In this document: in pieces, positions 1-8,631 of the stretch | Position numbering within the stretch: the stretch's first letter is position 1 | Layout: the number at the start of each line of letters is the position of its first letter | Assembly (NCBI GenBank): GCA_027452045.1 | Contig: DAIDHH010000118.1 | Span: 1-49,630 of the forward strand | DNA length: 49,630 bases | Direction of reading: 5' to 3' | Source: Gammaproteobacteria bacterium | GTDB lineage: Bacteria > Pseudomonadota > Gammaproteobacteria > Steroidobacterales > Steroidobacteraceae | Translations under genes and position numbers: made by a program | The notes under the pieces: model-generated | What the model saw: only the letters and a program-made list of their open reading frames with translations | The model's database searches: none | What the model was told of the DNA's origin: nothing

Positions 1-343
1 AATCCGAAAACAGAACACTTTGTCGTGTGCTATCGTTATCCATACAAAGGCCTTTGTTGTGCGAGAAAACACTTGTGGTAAAGCGTTTCTAGCACGATCG
101 AGGCCTTTGTGCTTTCTCAATTCATGAATTATTCAGGCTAGACATTCCGCGCATCCTCGATGGCATTTCTCGGCAATCTTGCCACGCTGATATAAGTTGA
201 CCTGCGGCTCGGCGCCACTCCAACCGCTTCGAGCCTGTTCGGGATTCTCAATCAGGCGATGCACCCTGCTGTGCCGCACAGGACGTCCCACATGCGAGCG
301 GTGTCGTCACCCCGCGCGGAAGCCGGCGCGCACACGCCAGATC
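1..343. other. Non-coding left edge with AGGCCTTTGT repeats
   Basis: No gene can be supported here. The first 120 bases are visibly more AT-rich than the rest of the window. AGGCCTTTGT occurs at 48-57 and again at 101-110, and the first copy lies in a perfect 12-bp palindrome, CAAAGGCCTTTG, at 45-56. A short open frame ending near 199 has no start or recognisable product. This may be the regulatory region of a gene to the left of the window, or island debris. Confidence 0.4.
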
Positions 344-3300
344 TCATGATCGCCCGGTGCCAACGGCGGTTTTGCGAGTGACATCGGCCGTTCGCGTCGC
401 CCGGACCTTGTCGGCCATCCACTGCATCATTTGTCCCATGGCCTGCAGACGAACCGATTCGACCGATTCTTCATGAATCTGCCAGTGCCACTGCAGGACC
501 TGCGGATCGTGAATTTCCTGCACCTCAAGGAACTCAGTGATCGGACACGATGAGATCTCACCCGGAAGCCGCACGCACAGGGCGTCGTGCATCATCATCC
601 ACTGGTAGGCCAGGGCGCCGATCCAGCTACGCAGGCCGCCTCCAGCGCTGCCGCGGAATGGTTGGGTCCTGATCCAGTCCGCGAGCGCCGCTGCGGGCAT
701 CGGCCGCGCCAGCCCATAACCCTGTCCAAAGCGACAACCCAGCCGGCTTGCCGCCTCAATGATCCCCTCATCCTCCAGACCTTCCGCCACCACATCACGT
801 CCCAAATCATGGCCGATCTGCACGGCGGTTCGGATCAGACTCAGCGCCTTGATTGGGTCGCGGCTGAGATCCTTGACGATGTTCTGGTCGATCTTGATCA
901 CGTCGAAGGGCAGTTCCGCGAGGCGCTTCAAGTTGCTGAATCCCGCTCCCAGGTCGTCCAGCGCAATCTTCACGCCCGCCGTGGCCAGACGGGTGATGGC
1001 CTCATCGACCGCGCTCGCCTCCAATTCCTGGCTCTCCAACAGCTCTAAGGTCAGGTGCTGCGGCGCCACCTGCGCCTCACGCAATGCCGCCTCGATCCAG
1101 CGCGCGCAGTCCGGGTGCACCAAAGAACTCGGTGCGAGATTGATCGACAGATTGATGTCAAGCTTCTCGTCGCGCCAGCGGCGCACGTGACCGAGTCCCT
1201 GCACCAGACCCTGCCGGAAGAGCGCATCGAGGTCGGTTTCCCCCAACGCCGGCAGGAACTGTCCGGGGACTAAAGTCGTGCCATCGGGCGCGCGCAGTCG
1301 CGCCAGCGCCTCGACCTTCACCAGCGCACCGTCTGCGAGGTTCACGATGGGCTGCACGAACATCTCCACGCCGCCGCCGTAGAGAAGCGAGCGGACCCGT
1401 GCGGCCTCGCCCGTGTCGATCGCATGCCAGCGGCTGCGCGACTCCTGGGTCATCAAAACCCAGCGATTCTGCAGCGACAGGCGCCAGGTGTGCATCCAAC
1501 CAGAGGCAAACTGGTTCGGGTACGCTCCAAAGAGCATCAATACGGCATGGATCGCACCATGTCGAAGTACGGGCAGCGTCACGGCGCTGCGGATTCCGAA
1601 CCCCTGCATCAGCGCCTGCCAGGGAAGCGAACGACTCTCATGCGCAAAGGCCGAGGTCTCCTGCTGGCACTCGGTCATCCAGGTCGTCGCAACCAGCCCC
1701 TGGCCGCGAACGTCCCGTCGGTCGAGCGTCGGGTGCAGATCGCGTACGCGGAACGCATCGACGAGGTTACCCACGCCGTCACCGGCTGCCCGCTCGATAT
1801 CCAGTCGGTTGTGAACGTCCGGTCGCCACACCACCGCCGCACGGATGCCCGGCAGCGCCGCCAGAGCGCTGAGTTCCGCCTGTGCCCAGTCCACTGTCAG
1901 CGTCCGGCCGTCCATCGAGCGCGCGAGCAGCATCTGGTACTGGTCTAGAATGGACTGCATGGCTTGCAGCTGGCTCTCGATGTCCAATTGCAGCCGGGCA
2001 TCGGCGGCTTGCAAGGTTCGGTAGCGCATGCGTGCGGTAAGCATCGACGCATTCAGATGGGTACGCAATAAGTCGCGATACAGCCCCATCGCCCGCGACA
2101 TCCATGCGCTAGAGATGCCGATGAGAGCGTGGACAACGCCGAGTCGGTGCGCGGTCTGAGTCACCGACTGCTCCGTGGTTCCAGGATCGAGCAGAAAGCG
2201 CAGGTGGGAGGACTGTTTGCCTGCGAGATCCCGATACTCAGCGTCCGAGAGGCATGAGAGGATCGCGGCACTCTCCGGGTGCGCCCGCAACTCGCGGTAG
2301 AACGACGCCGAAAACTTCTCCGCCACGCTCTGCAGATGCGGCGTAAGGCTCTGCATCAACTCCTGGGCCTCTGGTCCAAACGCGTCAAAAGATGTCTCGG
2401 CGATCTGCTCCAGCGGCGGGGTCACGCCGACTTGCCACCACTGTGCCCGCTCCCTCTTGGTCTGCTTGGCCTGATACATCGCCGCATCGGCCCGGCGCAG
2501 CAGCGACTTCGGTTCATTGCCATCTTTGGGATACAACGCCACACCCATCGCCATGTCGATCGAAACAATCTCGCCGGTGGTCAACTTGAAGGGGGCCTCG
2601 ACCGCGCGATGCAAGCGTTTCAATGCGGAGCCGAGCTGCGACATCAGCTGCGTCGCCTCGAGCTTCTCCAGAATCACGACGAACTCATCGCCGTCCAGGC
2701 GGGCAATGAAATCCGTGTCTCTCAACCCCTCGAGCAGGCCACGCGAGATGTGCCGCAGCAATTCGTCTCCGGCTTCGTGCCCCAGCCGATCGTTGATGGG
2801 CTTGAAATCATCAAGATCGATCACACCGACCGCCAGCAACGCGCCGCGGCGGCGCGCGCGGGCGATAGCCTGCGGCAGGTACTCCTCGATTGCCAGGCGG
2901 TTCGGCAGTCCGGTGAGCGTGTCGCTGCGCGCCATGCGCGCCATGCGCGCATCCTGAGCTTGCCGCGCACGAGAGCGGCTCTTGGCATCCAGTTCATCGA
3001 GACCATTACCCAGCAAGGTCACGATCCGCGAACACGCTGCAATCGTGGGCGCATCGAAGCACCCGCGACGGGGCGAGGCCAGCACCAGAATCGCCCACAT
3101 TTGGCCAGCGCGCATAATCGGAATTGCGAGCATGCTGAACCAGCGACGTTCGGCGAAGCGCGCATGCCACGGCTGCAACGTCGGATCGGCCAAGGTGTCG
3201 TTGCAGACCACCCGCTGTTGCCTGTTCCAGGCTTTGCCCAGGACGGATGCGGTTTCCCGGTCCGTCAATTCCAGCGCTGCCGTTCGAACCTGATCGGCGT

Positions 3301-4039
3301 CCTCGCCAGCCAGCGCGAGCACGTCGAATACGCTCGATGGGCTGGGCTTGCCGATCCATGCCGTATGGAACATGGTGTCCTGCACCAGTTTGGTGCAGAG
3401 GCTCTCGAGCATCTCTTGCTCTTGGCGGCCATGACTCAACACCTCGCCGCACTGCAGCAACGTCCGGTACAGGGCCTGCAGCTTCATAAGCTGCTGCTGT
3501 TGGCTGAGCAAGGCGAATGTCTGCTTTCCCAGGTGTTCCGTAAACCGGCTTACGGTCTCTGTAACGTCATCCCCGGCGTCATGGACCGGAGCAGGCGCGT
3601 CATCATCCAATGCGCCGCCAGCCTGCAGGCGATGAATTTCGCGCGCCATCCTTCTGTCCATTCCCATGATGTGGTGCAGTAGCCATTGCGCCAAAAACGC
3701 CAGCAGCTCGACGGTCACCTCTGGCGCGTGCTCGCCGGCGAACACCCGGGCTTGTCGCAGGAATCCGCGAAAGCTCTCATGGGCTTGCAGATGCATCGTG
3801 CGGTGTCTGGAATCGACCCGCCAATGTCGGATGAGCCGCTCTTCCTCCCGGAAGTGATAGCGTGTGTACTCGACCAGCTCATCGAGACACGCGAGCACAG
3901 TCTTATGCGAGATATCCCCTGTCTGCGCAAGAGCGATCCGATTGAAAATCTCCAGCAGGCGTTGATGCTGCTCATCGACCGTGTCGATGCCGGTGGCCAT
4001 GGCATCAGTCCACCGCAGCGGTCTTGCTGGATCAGACAT
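344..4039 (-). CDS. Hemerythrin-GAF-GGDEF-globin-EAL c-di-GMP enzyme
   Basis: A 1231-aa cytoplasmic signalling protein predicted to make and/or hydrolyse cyclic di-GMP in response to oxygen or redox state. Domains in order are bacteriohemerythrin (about 5-135), GAF (about 200-350), GGDEF (about 370-530), a globin-coupled-sensor-like domain (about 550-680), a second GAF-like region (about 715-870) and EAL (about 885-1125), with an unassigned tail. All seven di-iron ligands are visible: H25, H62, E66, H83, H87, H123 and D128. The cyclase signature is DGDEF (449-453) with an RxxD inhibitory site at 440-443. H637 in GVVHALIG fits the proximal haem histidine. The EAL residues E910, N967, E999, D1028, D1029, K1049, E1086 and Q1106 are all present. 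I chose the ATG at 4039 because the hemerythrin domain begins there; the open frame extends 58 codons further upstream through low-complexity sequence. It stands alone. Confidence 0.9.
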   Translation of the reverse strand: MSDPARPLRWTDAMATGIDTVDEQHQRLLEIFNRIALAQTGDISHKTVLACLDELVEYTRYHFREEERLIRHWRVDSRHRTMHLQAHESFRGFLRQARVFAGEHAPEVTVELLAFLAQWLLHHIMGMDRRMAREIHRLQAGGALDDDAPAPVHDAGDDVTETVSRFTEHLGKQTFALLSQQQQLMKLQALYRTLLQCGEVLSHGRQEQEMLESLCTKLVQDTMFHTAWIGKPSPSSVFDVLALAGEDADQVRTAALELTDRETASVLGKAWNRQQRVVCNDTLADPTLQPWHARFAERRWFSMLAIPIMRAGQMWAILVLASPRRGCFDAPTIAACSRIVTLLGNGLDELDAKSRSRARQAQDARMARMARSDTLTGLPNRLAIEEYLPQAIARARRRGALLAVGVIDLDDFKPINDRLGHEAGDELLRHISRGLLEGLRDTDFIARLDGDEFVVILEKLEATQLMSQLGSALKRLHRAVEAPFKLTTGEIVSIDMAMGVALYPKDGNEPKSLLRRADAAMYQAKQTKRERAQWWQVGVTPPLEQIAETSFDAFGPEAQELMQSLTPHLQSVAEKFSASFYRELRAHPESAAILSCLSDAEYRDLAGKQSSHLRFLLDPGTTEQSVTQTAHRLGVVHALIGISSAWMSRAMGLYRDLLRTHLNASMLTARMRYRTLQAADARLQLDIESQLQAMQSILDQYQMLLARSMDGRTLTVDWAQAELSALAALPGIRAAVVWRPDVHNRLDIERAAGDGVGNLVDAFRVRDLHPTLDRRDVRGQGLVATTWMTECQQETSAFAHESRSLPWQALMQGFGIRSAVTLPVLRHGAIHAVLMLFGAYPNQFASGWMHTWRLSLQNRWVLMTQESRSRWHAIDTGEAARVRSLLYGGGVEMFVQPIVNLADGALVKVEALARLRAPDGTTLVPGQFLPALGETDLDALFRQGLVQGLGHVRRWRDEKLDINLSINLAPSSLVHPDCARWIEAALREAQVAPQHLTLELLESQELEASAVDEAITRLATAGVKIALDDLGAGFSNLKRLAELPFDVIKIDQNIVKDLSRDPIKALSLIRTAVQIGHDLGRDVVAEGLEDEGIIEAASRLGCRFGQGYGLARPMPAAALADWIRTQPFRGSAGGGLRSWIGALAYQWMMMHDALCVRLPGEISSCPITEFLEVQEIHDPQVLQWHWQIHEESVESVRLQAMGQMMQWMADKVRATRTADVTRKTAVGTGRS

Positions 4040-4998
4040 GATGATTCTCTTCGGGCCAGGGACCGACTGTGAGCGGCGGCGTCCCTGGATTCGGACAGGT
4101 GCCACCAACTCGACGGATGAGGCGGCGTCCCCTGAAGAATCCGCCGTCATCAACGCTTGCGTACCGGCGAGGTCGGTGAGTACTTGACTCCCAAGGCACG
4201 GTGGCCCGGGCACCGATTAGGGTCCCGGACGGGAAGGCTCCAGCACTGCGTTCCCGCAGCGACCGCCCTGGGTCGCCACTTCGGGCCGCGCGAAATCGCC
4301 TCGTCATCTCGCGCAGCTCCCGATCAGCGAGTGCTAACGCGGCAGGCTTCATCGGCCCGCGGGCCATGCTGAAGAGGAGGCAGATCCCAGACTCGCTGCG
4401 GCAGACCTCTGGGATGCATGGAGAAAGTGTGAACCGTGGCTGCAGGCTGTGTCGCATGGTCCAGCCCGGCATTGCTCCTCATGCGCTTCGGATTCCACCT
4501 TGCGATGGGTACTCTGCCCTCCGAATTCCCTGAACAGCGGCGCCAGCGCCAGCTTGTCAGTCCATTCTGGCGCTGGTTTTGGTCTTCGTGCCCACATGAG
4601 TTCCTACATACCCCCGTTCCATTCGGCCGAAAAGGTACTACGTCCACATTTCTTGGATGTCACTGCCCCTCATTTGAGGGGCAGTGAAACCCTGAACTCC
4701 TGAGCGACGTACGTCAACGGGTTCACAGAATGCTGACGACTTCTTACCGCGGAATGCCCGTGCGCGTGATTGCCCGTCAGCAGATTCGATCGGCCAGGGT
4801 CAAATCCGAGGGCGGATCGGCGGTCCCATTGCAGCGCCGGCACAGCTCTGGGCTATCGTCCCTGGGGGAGCGGATCCCAAGTTGCGCATGGTCCGGGGAC
4901 TTGGGCCACGCAGATTGCTCGTCAGGCATTCTGGTCATCGAAACGGTGGGGTGTTCGCAGTCCGCTCACCGTTCCGCGGGCACCGGCTTGCGGCTACG
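4040..4998. other. Gene-poor 960-bp stretch
   Basis: Several short open frames exist on both strands but none shows a recognisable domain or a good ribosome binding site. The only clear structure is the perfect hairpin at 4660-4687. The stretch separates the large c-di-GMP gene from the decayed cassette on its right and may be scar sequence from insertions and deletions. Confidence 0.4.
4660..4687. other. Perfect 13-bp hairpin
   Basis: TCACTGCCCCTCA and TGAGGGGCAGTGA form perfect 13-bp arms separated by only two T residues. No run of T follows on either strand, so it is not a standard intrinsic terminator. It could be a protein-binding palindrome, a mobile-element end or a terminator of unusual type. 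It lies in a region without genes. Confidence 0.6.
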
Positions 4999-5523
4999 CT
5001 ACGATGCTCGACGAGGAGAGACCGACCCGCTCCTGATCGTCGCGGTAAAGGTGGGGACAAGATCCTGCGTCAGCGATGAGATGAAGGTTGCGACCCAAGC
5101 GAGCAGCGTCACGCAGAGAAAGAACTGCGCAATGACTATGAGGAATGGCAGATTCATGGCGGTCACCAGTTCGTCAGTGCAGACGGTATACATGCCGAGC
5201 GGAAACATCATACCCCAGTAGAGCGGATCGGATTGGAATGGGAAACGTCTGATCAGGTAGCGCCAGACTCCCGGTATCAGCAGCAGCGGAATCCACCACG
5301 ATCCGGTTGCCCAGAACAACAGCGTCAATCCTTTCAGGTCGCGGTATCCCTCCGTAGCCAGGAGATCCGCAAGCTCGGCAAAGTAGGCGGCGGGCCGGAC
5401 GCCCGCCCTCCGAGCGGCGGGACGCCGCGTAGGGCGCGGAGCGGCCGAGACTTCCCCGGTGCCAGACCCCCGACCCGTGCGCCGTGCCTGAGTTGCCTCG
5501 TGCGGTCTGGCGCGTGCCATCAC
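4999..5523 (-). pseudogene. Chimeric ORF ending in a TDT-family transporter fragment
   Basis: The open frame encodes 174 aa from a GTG at 5523, overlapping the stop of the upstream 70-aa gene. Residues from about 62 onward resemble the C-terminal membrane segments of TDT/SLAC1-type exporters (TehA and C4-dicarboxylate/sulfite exporter relatives), including LLFWATGSWWIPLLLIPGVW and YWGMMFPLGMYTVCT. The complete family has ten membrane segments and over 300 residues, so only the last third remains. The first 60 residues are Arg/Ala/Pro-rich and do not belong to that family. The join near 5340 looks like a deletion or insertion junction between the cassette on the right and an older chromosomal gene. 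The product is unlikely to work as a transporter. Confidence 0.6.
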
Positions 5524-5732
5524 TCACCCCGCCGAACCTTTCGGATGACTTCGTGGATCGACCCGACGGCGCAGAACCTGATGTAGGCGTCCTCCACCGT
5601 GGCCGTCCCGGGACCCCAAAGGTATTCCGCGGCCGCCATCCACTCCGCTCGCTCCGCCTCGGTGAGCTTGGCCCACCAGGCGTCGGCGGCCTGCTGCAGC
5701 GGGGATTTTTCGGGCTGGTTGCTCTCTGTCAT
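5520..5732 (-). CDS. 70-aa protein of unknown function
   Basis: A small acidic-to-neutral soluble protein that I do not recognise. It has no signal peptide or membrane segment and contains a Trp-rich helix (AWWAKLTEAERAEWMAAAEYLW). Its ATG overlaps the stop codon of the metallophosphoesterase upstream (ATGA) and its own stop overlaps the next start, so it is translated within the minus-strand cassette. Because of this coupling it is more likely a real gene than a chance frame. Confidence 0.55.
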   Translation of the reverse strand: MTESNQPEKSPLQQAADAWWAKLTEAERAEWMAAAEYLWGPGTATVEDAYIRFCAVGSIHEVIRKVRRGE

Positions 5733-6505
5733 GTCGGCACCTCGATGATCAGATTCGGATCAAAGTCCGGATTCGGCTCGAGGGGGATGTACCCCCTCGG
5801 ATTACAGATCACGTGAGTACCCTGCTCGATGTAGTCGCAGGACTGGTGCATGTGACCGTGAATCCAAAGTTGCACTGTCTGGCCCATCAGATCGGTGAGG
5901 TCACTGACGAACGCGGGATTTAGCGGGTCGCCGGCAATCCGCGGCGCAATGCTGCGCGCGCAAGGAGCGTGGTGTGTCACGACGACTGTCGGACCGGAAA
6001 ACCCTTCACCGAGAGAGGTGAAGCCCGACAGAGCTCTCCGCAGCCATTCGCGCTGTGCGTGGTGAATTTCCCGAGTGTCCTCGGGTCGCAGAGACGAACC
6101 CCACCGGCGGATGATCTGGAAATCCGCCATGCCTTCCTGACAGCACCGCATCGCGGCTTCTACTGTCTTCGGGTCGCGGTCGTAGAGTTCAAAGTCAGTC
6201 TAAAGCGTCGTCCCCAAGAACCGAACGCCGTCGATAATGACTTCGTCGCCATCGAGGACGTGCACATCGTGCGTGCGCCCGCTCTCTCGCAGGCCCTCGC
6301 GTAACTCGCCGATGTCCCGTCCGTAGTACTCGTGGTTGCCCGGGATATAGATGATCGGGCGGTCGCGAAAATACTTTCGTGCCCAGGGGATGCCCGCTCG
6401 GCCCTCCGCAATGTCCCCCGCCAGGACGACGACATCCTCGTCGCAAGGCGGCGGGCGCCAGCCGGAGAATTCGAGGTGTAGGTCGGAAAGGATTCGGATC
6501 TTCAC
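5729..6505 (-). pseudogene. Metallophosphoesterase interrupted by an in-frame TAG
   Basis: A calcineurin-like metallophosphoesterase of 258 codons. Start is a GTG at 6505 with GAGG six bases upstream, 10 bp after the stop of the AAA ATPase gene. Metal-binding motifs are SDLHLEF (D8, H10), AGD (D31) and GNHEY (N57, H58), then, after the interruption, THHAP and HGHMH. Codon 102 (6200-6202) is TAG where the family has Trp (FLGxxLWTDF). Both halves are in the same frame, so this is a single-base nonsense change (TGG to TAG), not a frameshift. The 101-aa product would lack two metal-binding motifs and should be inactive unless the codon is read through. TAG is used as an ordinary stop by the nearby integrase and DUF4224 genes. 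A sequencing error is possible. Confidence 0.85.
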
Positions 6506-6515
6506 ACGCGCTACC

Positions 6516-7691
6516 TCAGGTAAAGCCAATCCGTCGCTTTGTCGCGCCGCGCCGCGGTGGAGAGAGGATCACTCGGTCTGATTCCGTGGCGAGCGCGGCG
6601 GCGAAGCCGGCGCGGACCATCCGTAGCAGTGCGCGCACGTCCAGGTCCGGTGTCTCGGCGGCTCGTGAGACGCTCGCCTCGTCGAGCGAGAGTTCATCCC
6701 GACACCGATGGGACGCGACGAGCCGGCTAAAGCAGGTTTCGATAAAGAGCTGCCGCTGTGTCACGCTGGGTGGTTTGACGAGAAACACCTCGAGCCGGGA
6801 CAGGAGCGGTGGGGGCAGCGCGGCTCGTTCATTCGCCGTGCAGATCACGAGGATCTTGCTGGCGTCGAACATCAATTGGAGGCACCAGTCCTTGTAGTGC
6901 CGCGCGGTCTCGGGCTCGGTCAGATCGAGCAGCGCATTCAATGGATTTTCCCGCGCCCACAAGCCGATCTTGTCGACTTCATCGATGACCAACACAGGTG
7001 CCGCGCTGTCGCCCTGCGCCAGCAGTTCGAACACGATGCCGGGTTTGGCGTTGCTCCACCCGGCATCGGAGCCGCACAGCTGAAACGCGGTTTGGGCGCT
7101 GCCGGCGGAGTAGACCGCCATCCGGGTTCCCATTCGTCGCGCGATCTCATTCGCGAACCGTGTCTTGCCAACACCGGGCGGACCAACCAGTAGGATCGGA
7201 TCCAGGCGCGACGCGCCAGCGTCGAGCGCATGTCGGGCGCAGGTCCATTGCATGGACAGGTGATCGATCACCACCCTGAAATTCTCGTATTCCGAGCCGA
7301 AGTCGGCGAATGGGTCCGCGACCGCGTCGGGACCTGCCCAGGGCACCGATCGCCAGCCGTCATCGCGCGCGGCGCGCGACAGCGTGGGTTTGAGCCGCTT
7401 GGCGTCCTGGTCCCGCATGCCGCCCAATGCTGCGGCGGCCTCCGCGAGCGTCTCAGGAGGGAACACGCGCACCGTGGTCCGCACGCGGTCTGCCTCGGCG
7501 ATCTCCGGTGCGGCGGGTGCTTCGGGCTCGGCGGCGGACGGCTCGCATCTCTCCGTGGGCGGGGACTCAGGAGCGCGTGTGACAGTGATACTGACGTTGC
7601 CGAGCAGCAGGTACTGATGACGCTGGTAGTACCTGGTCATGGGATCCAGACGCGCCCGCCAGGTGCGCTCTTGCTCGAGGCGCATAGTCAT
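6516..7691 (-). CDS. Lon-like AAA+ ATPase lacking a protease domain
   Basis: A 391-aa protein whose C-terminal half matches the AAA+ module of Lon. Walker A is GPPGVGKT (170-177), Walker B is VLVIDEVDK (233-241), a sensor-1 region reads ICTANE, and an arginine-finger region reads LLSRLEVF. The first 130 residues are a poorly conserved Pro/Ala/Glu-rich extension, and no Ser-Lys protease domain follows. The ATG at 7691 is preferred because it overlaps the upstream stop (ATGA) and has GGGAG eight bases before it; an in-frame ATG at 7781 is possible. It likely remodels a protein partner. Its neighbours are a metallophosphoesterase and small unknown proteins beside an integrase, so it may belong to an accessory or defence module. 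That role is inferred. Confidence 0.85.
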   Translation of the reverse strand: MTMRLEQERTWRARLDPMTRYYQRHQYLLLGNVSITVTRAPESPPTERCEPSAAEPEAPAAPEIAEADRVRTTVRVFPPETLAEAAAALGGMRDQDAKRLKPTLSRAARDDGWRSVPWAGPDAVADPFADFGSEYENFRVVIDHLSMQWTCARHALDAGASRLDPILLVGPPGVGKTRFANEIARRMGTRMAVYSAGSAQTAFQLCGSDAGWSNAKPGIVFELLAQGDSAAPVLVIDEVDKIGLWARENPLNALLDLTEPETARHYKDWCLQLMFDASKILVICTANERAALPPPLLSRLEVFLVKPPSVTQRQLFIETCFSRLVASHRCRDELSLDEASVSRAAETPDLDVRALLRMVRAGFAAALATESDRVILSPPRRGATKRRIGFT

Positions 7692-7963
7692 GCGCGGGTC
7701 TCCCAGAGCGAGACTGCGATGCTTGAGCGCAGCCAGGCGCCGGAAGTGCGCCAGCGACGTGCGGCGGCGGTGATGGTCCATGTCCGCAGCGCGGCGTAGC
7801 GGCGGAGGGAAACGCGATGGCGGTGGGGAGCGCGACCGGCGCGCTCCACAGACACGATGGCGCAGCCGGTCTTGCGGTACGCCTTGATGCTGGCGAGGGG
7901 GACGGCGCGAGCGGGCGCAGGGGGATCTGCCGCCGGCAGCGCGAGAGAGATGAGATTGCCCAT
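7688..7963 (-). CDS. 91-aa unknown protein, first gene of the cassette
   Basis: A small basic protein with no family I recognise. The N-terminal half (MGNLISLALPA, then VPLASIKAYRKTGCAIV) looks protein-like. The C-terminal half is Arg-rich and overlaps an open frame that could alternatively be the N-terminus of the ATPase. Support for translation is GAGG seven bases before the ATG and an ATGA overlap with the ATPase start. Existence is probable; function is unknown. Confidence 0.5.
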   Translation of the reverse strand: MGNLISLALPAADPPAPARAVPLASIKAYRKTGCAIVSVERAGRAPHRHRVSLRRYAALRTWTITAAARRWRTSGAWLRSSIAVSLWETRA

Positions 7964-7965
7964 GA

Positions 7966-7993
7966 CTGGCCTCGCAAGTTCCGTGGAGGCCAG
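7966..7993 (-). promoter_or_regulatory. Inverted repeat covering the ribosome binding site
   Basis: CTGGCCT and AGGCCAG form perfect 7-bp arms with a 14-nt loop immediately upstream of the ATG at 7963. One arm contains the GAGG ribosome binding sequence. In mRNA this hairpin would mask translation initiation of the whole cassette, so it may be a translational switch. No ligand or protein can be assigned. Confidence 0.4.
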
Positions 7994-8631
7994 CCCTCAA
8001 CTACGCCTTGCGAAGCGCCCCCGGTATTCCCCTTGCGGGTATTGCATTTCCGGGTGTTGGGCCGGCCAGTAAACACGAACGTCCGCAACCGTGAGGTCGC
8101 GTCGCAAATTCAGTGTTGTACTGCCCGGCCAAGTAGGCGTTTCCGTCCCCTCTTGGGGACGGGCATCACCCTATTTCAGGTGACGCCTGTGGCATCGGTT
8201 CGTCCGTGGGTCGTGTGCCTTTTTTCGACTTGCTGGTCGGCTGAAGTCCTTCACCTCGAACGTGCTCTGCTTTCTCGGCTCCGCCTCGTCCGCAGAACAA
8301 ACTCCTCGCTCGATACTCTTCAGCATCCCAAGCATAAGGCACCTTGGGAGCAGGTGTAAAGAGTGCCTTACTCTTATGTTATATCCACTCGCGGCGCCGA
8401 GAGTGACGTTGCTTGGTCACGGGTCTGGGCGTCGGTCTTTGATGCGCGTCAAGAAAATCTAAGTTTGGACCTCTGCGCCGATGAGACGCGATAGTGCGCA
8501 GATAGAGGCCGAGCGCGATCTCTCGGGGCCCACGCGGCGGAGAAGTAGCATGAACTCCCCGCTACGCATTTCGGACCTCACGCCCGCGAAATCGCAGTAC
8601 TTCGCCGGAGCGCATGGCGAGGGTCGCTGAG
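7994..8631. other. 640-bp intergenic region between cassette and integrase genes
   Basis: No gene is supportable. It separates the minus-strand cassette from the plus-strand DUF4224/integrase pair and must hold both sets of promoters. It contains two adjacent hairpins (8144-8187), a T6 run near 8220, and an inverted repeat TAAGGCAC (8335-8342) / GTGCCTTA (8363-8370), with a smaller CACCT/AGGTG repeat nested inside. Confidence 0.5.
8144..8187. other. Two tandem hairpins, possible structured leader or small RNA
   Basis: The first hairpin is CGTCCCC-TCTT-GGGGACG (8144-8161). The second is GGCATCACC, an 8-nt loop, then GGTGACGCC (8162-8187), with one mismatch. They abut exactly. On the plus strand a T6 run follows at about 8220, too far for a classic terminator. 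On the minus strand they would lie in the 5' leader of the cassette mRNA. Confidence 0.4.

Noticed and set aside
93-199. C-terminal remnant of a gene at the left edge
   Set aside because: The open frame ending near 199 is preceded by an in-frame stop at 90-92 and has no recognisable sequence.
2279-3682. 467-aa plus-strand open frame
   Set aside because: Antisense to the GGDEF and hemerythrin regions, whose catalytic residues prove the minus-strand reading.
4436-4703. Small plus-strand genes near the 4660 hairpin
   Set aside because: No family, no ribosome binding site and no coupling to neighbours; the frames change over short distances.
5729-6529. Frameshift in the metallophosphoesterase
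   Set aside because: The two parts are in the same frame and separated only by one TAG codon, so this is a nonsense change, not a frameshift.
8144-8187. CRISPR repeat
   Set aside because: The hairpin sequence resembles some CRISPR repeats but occurs once, with no spacers and no cas genes.
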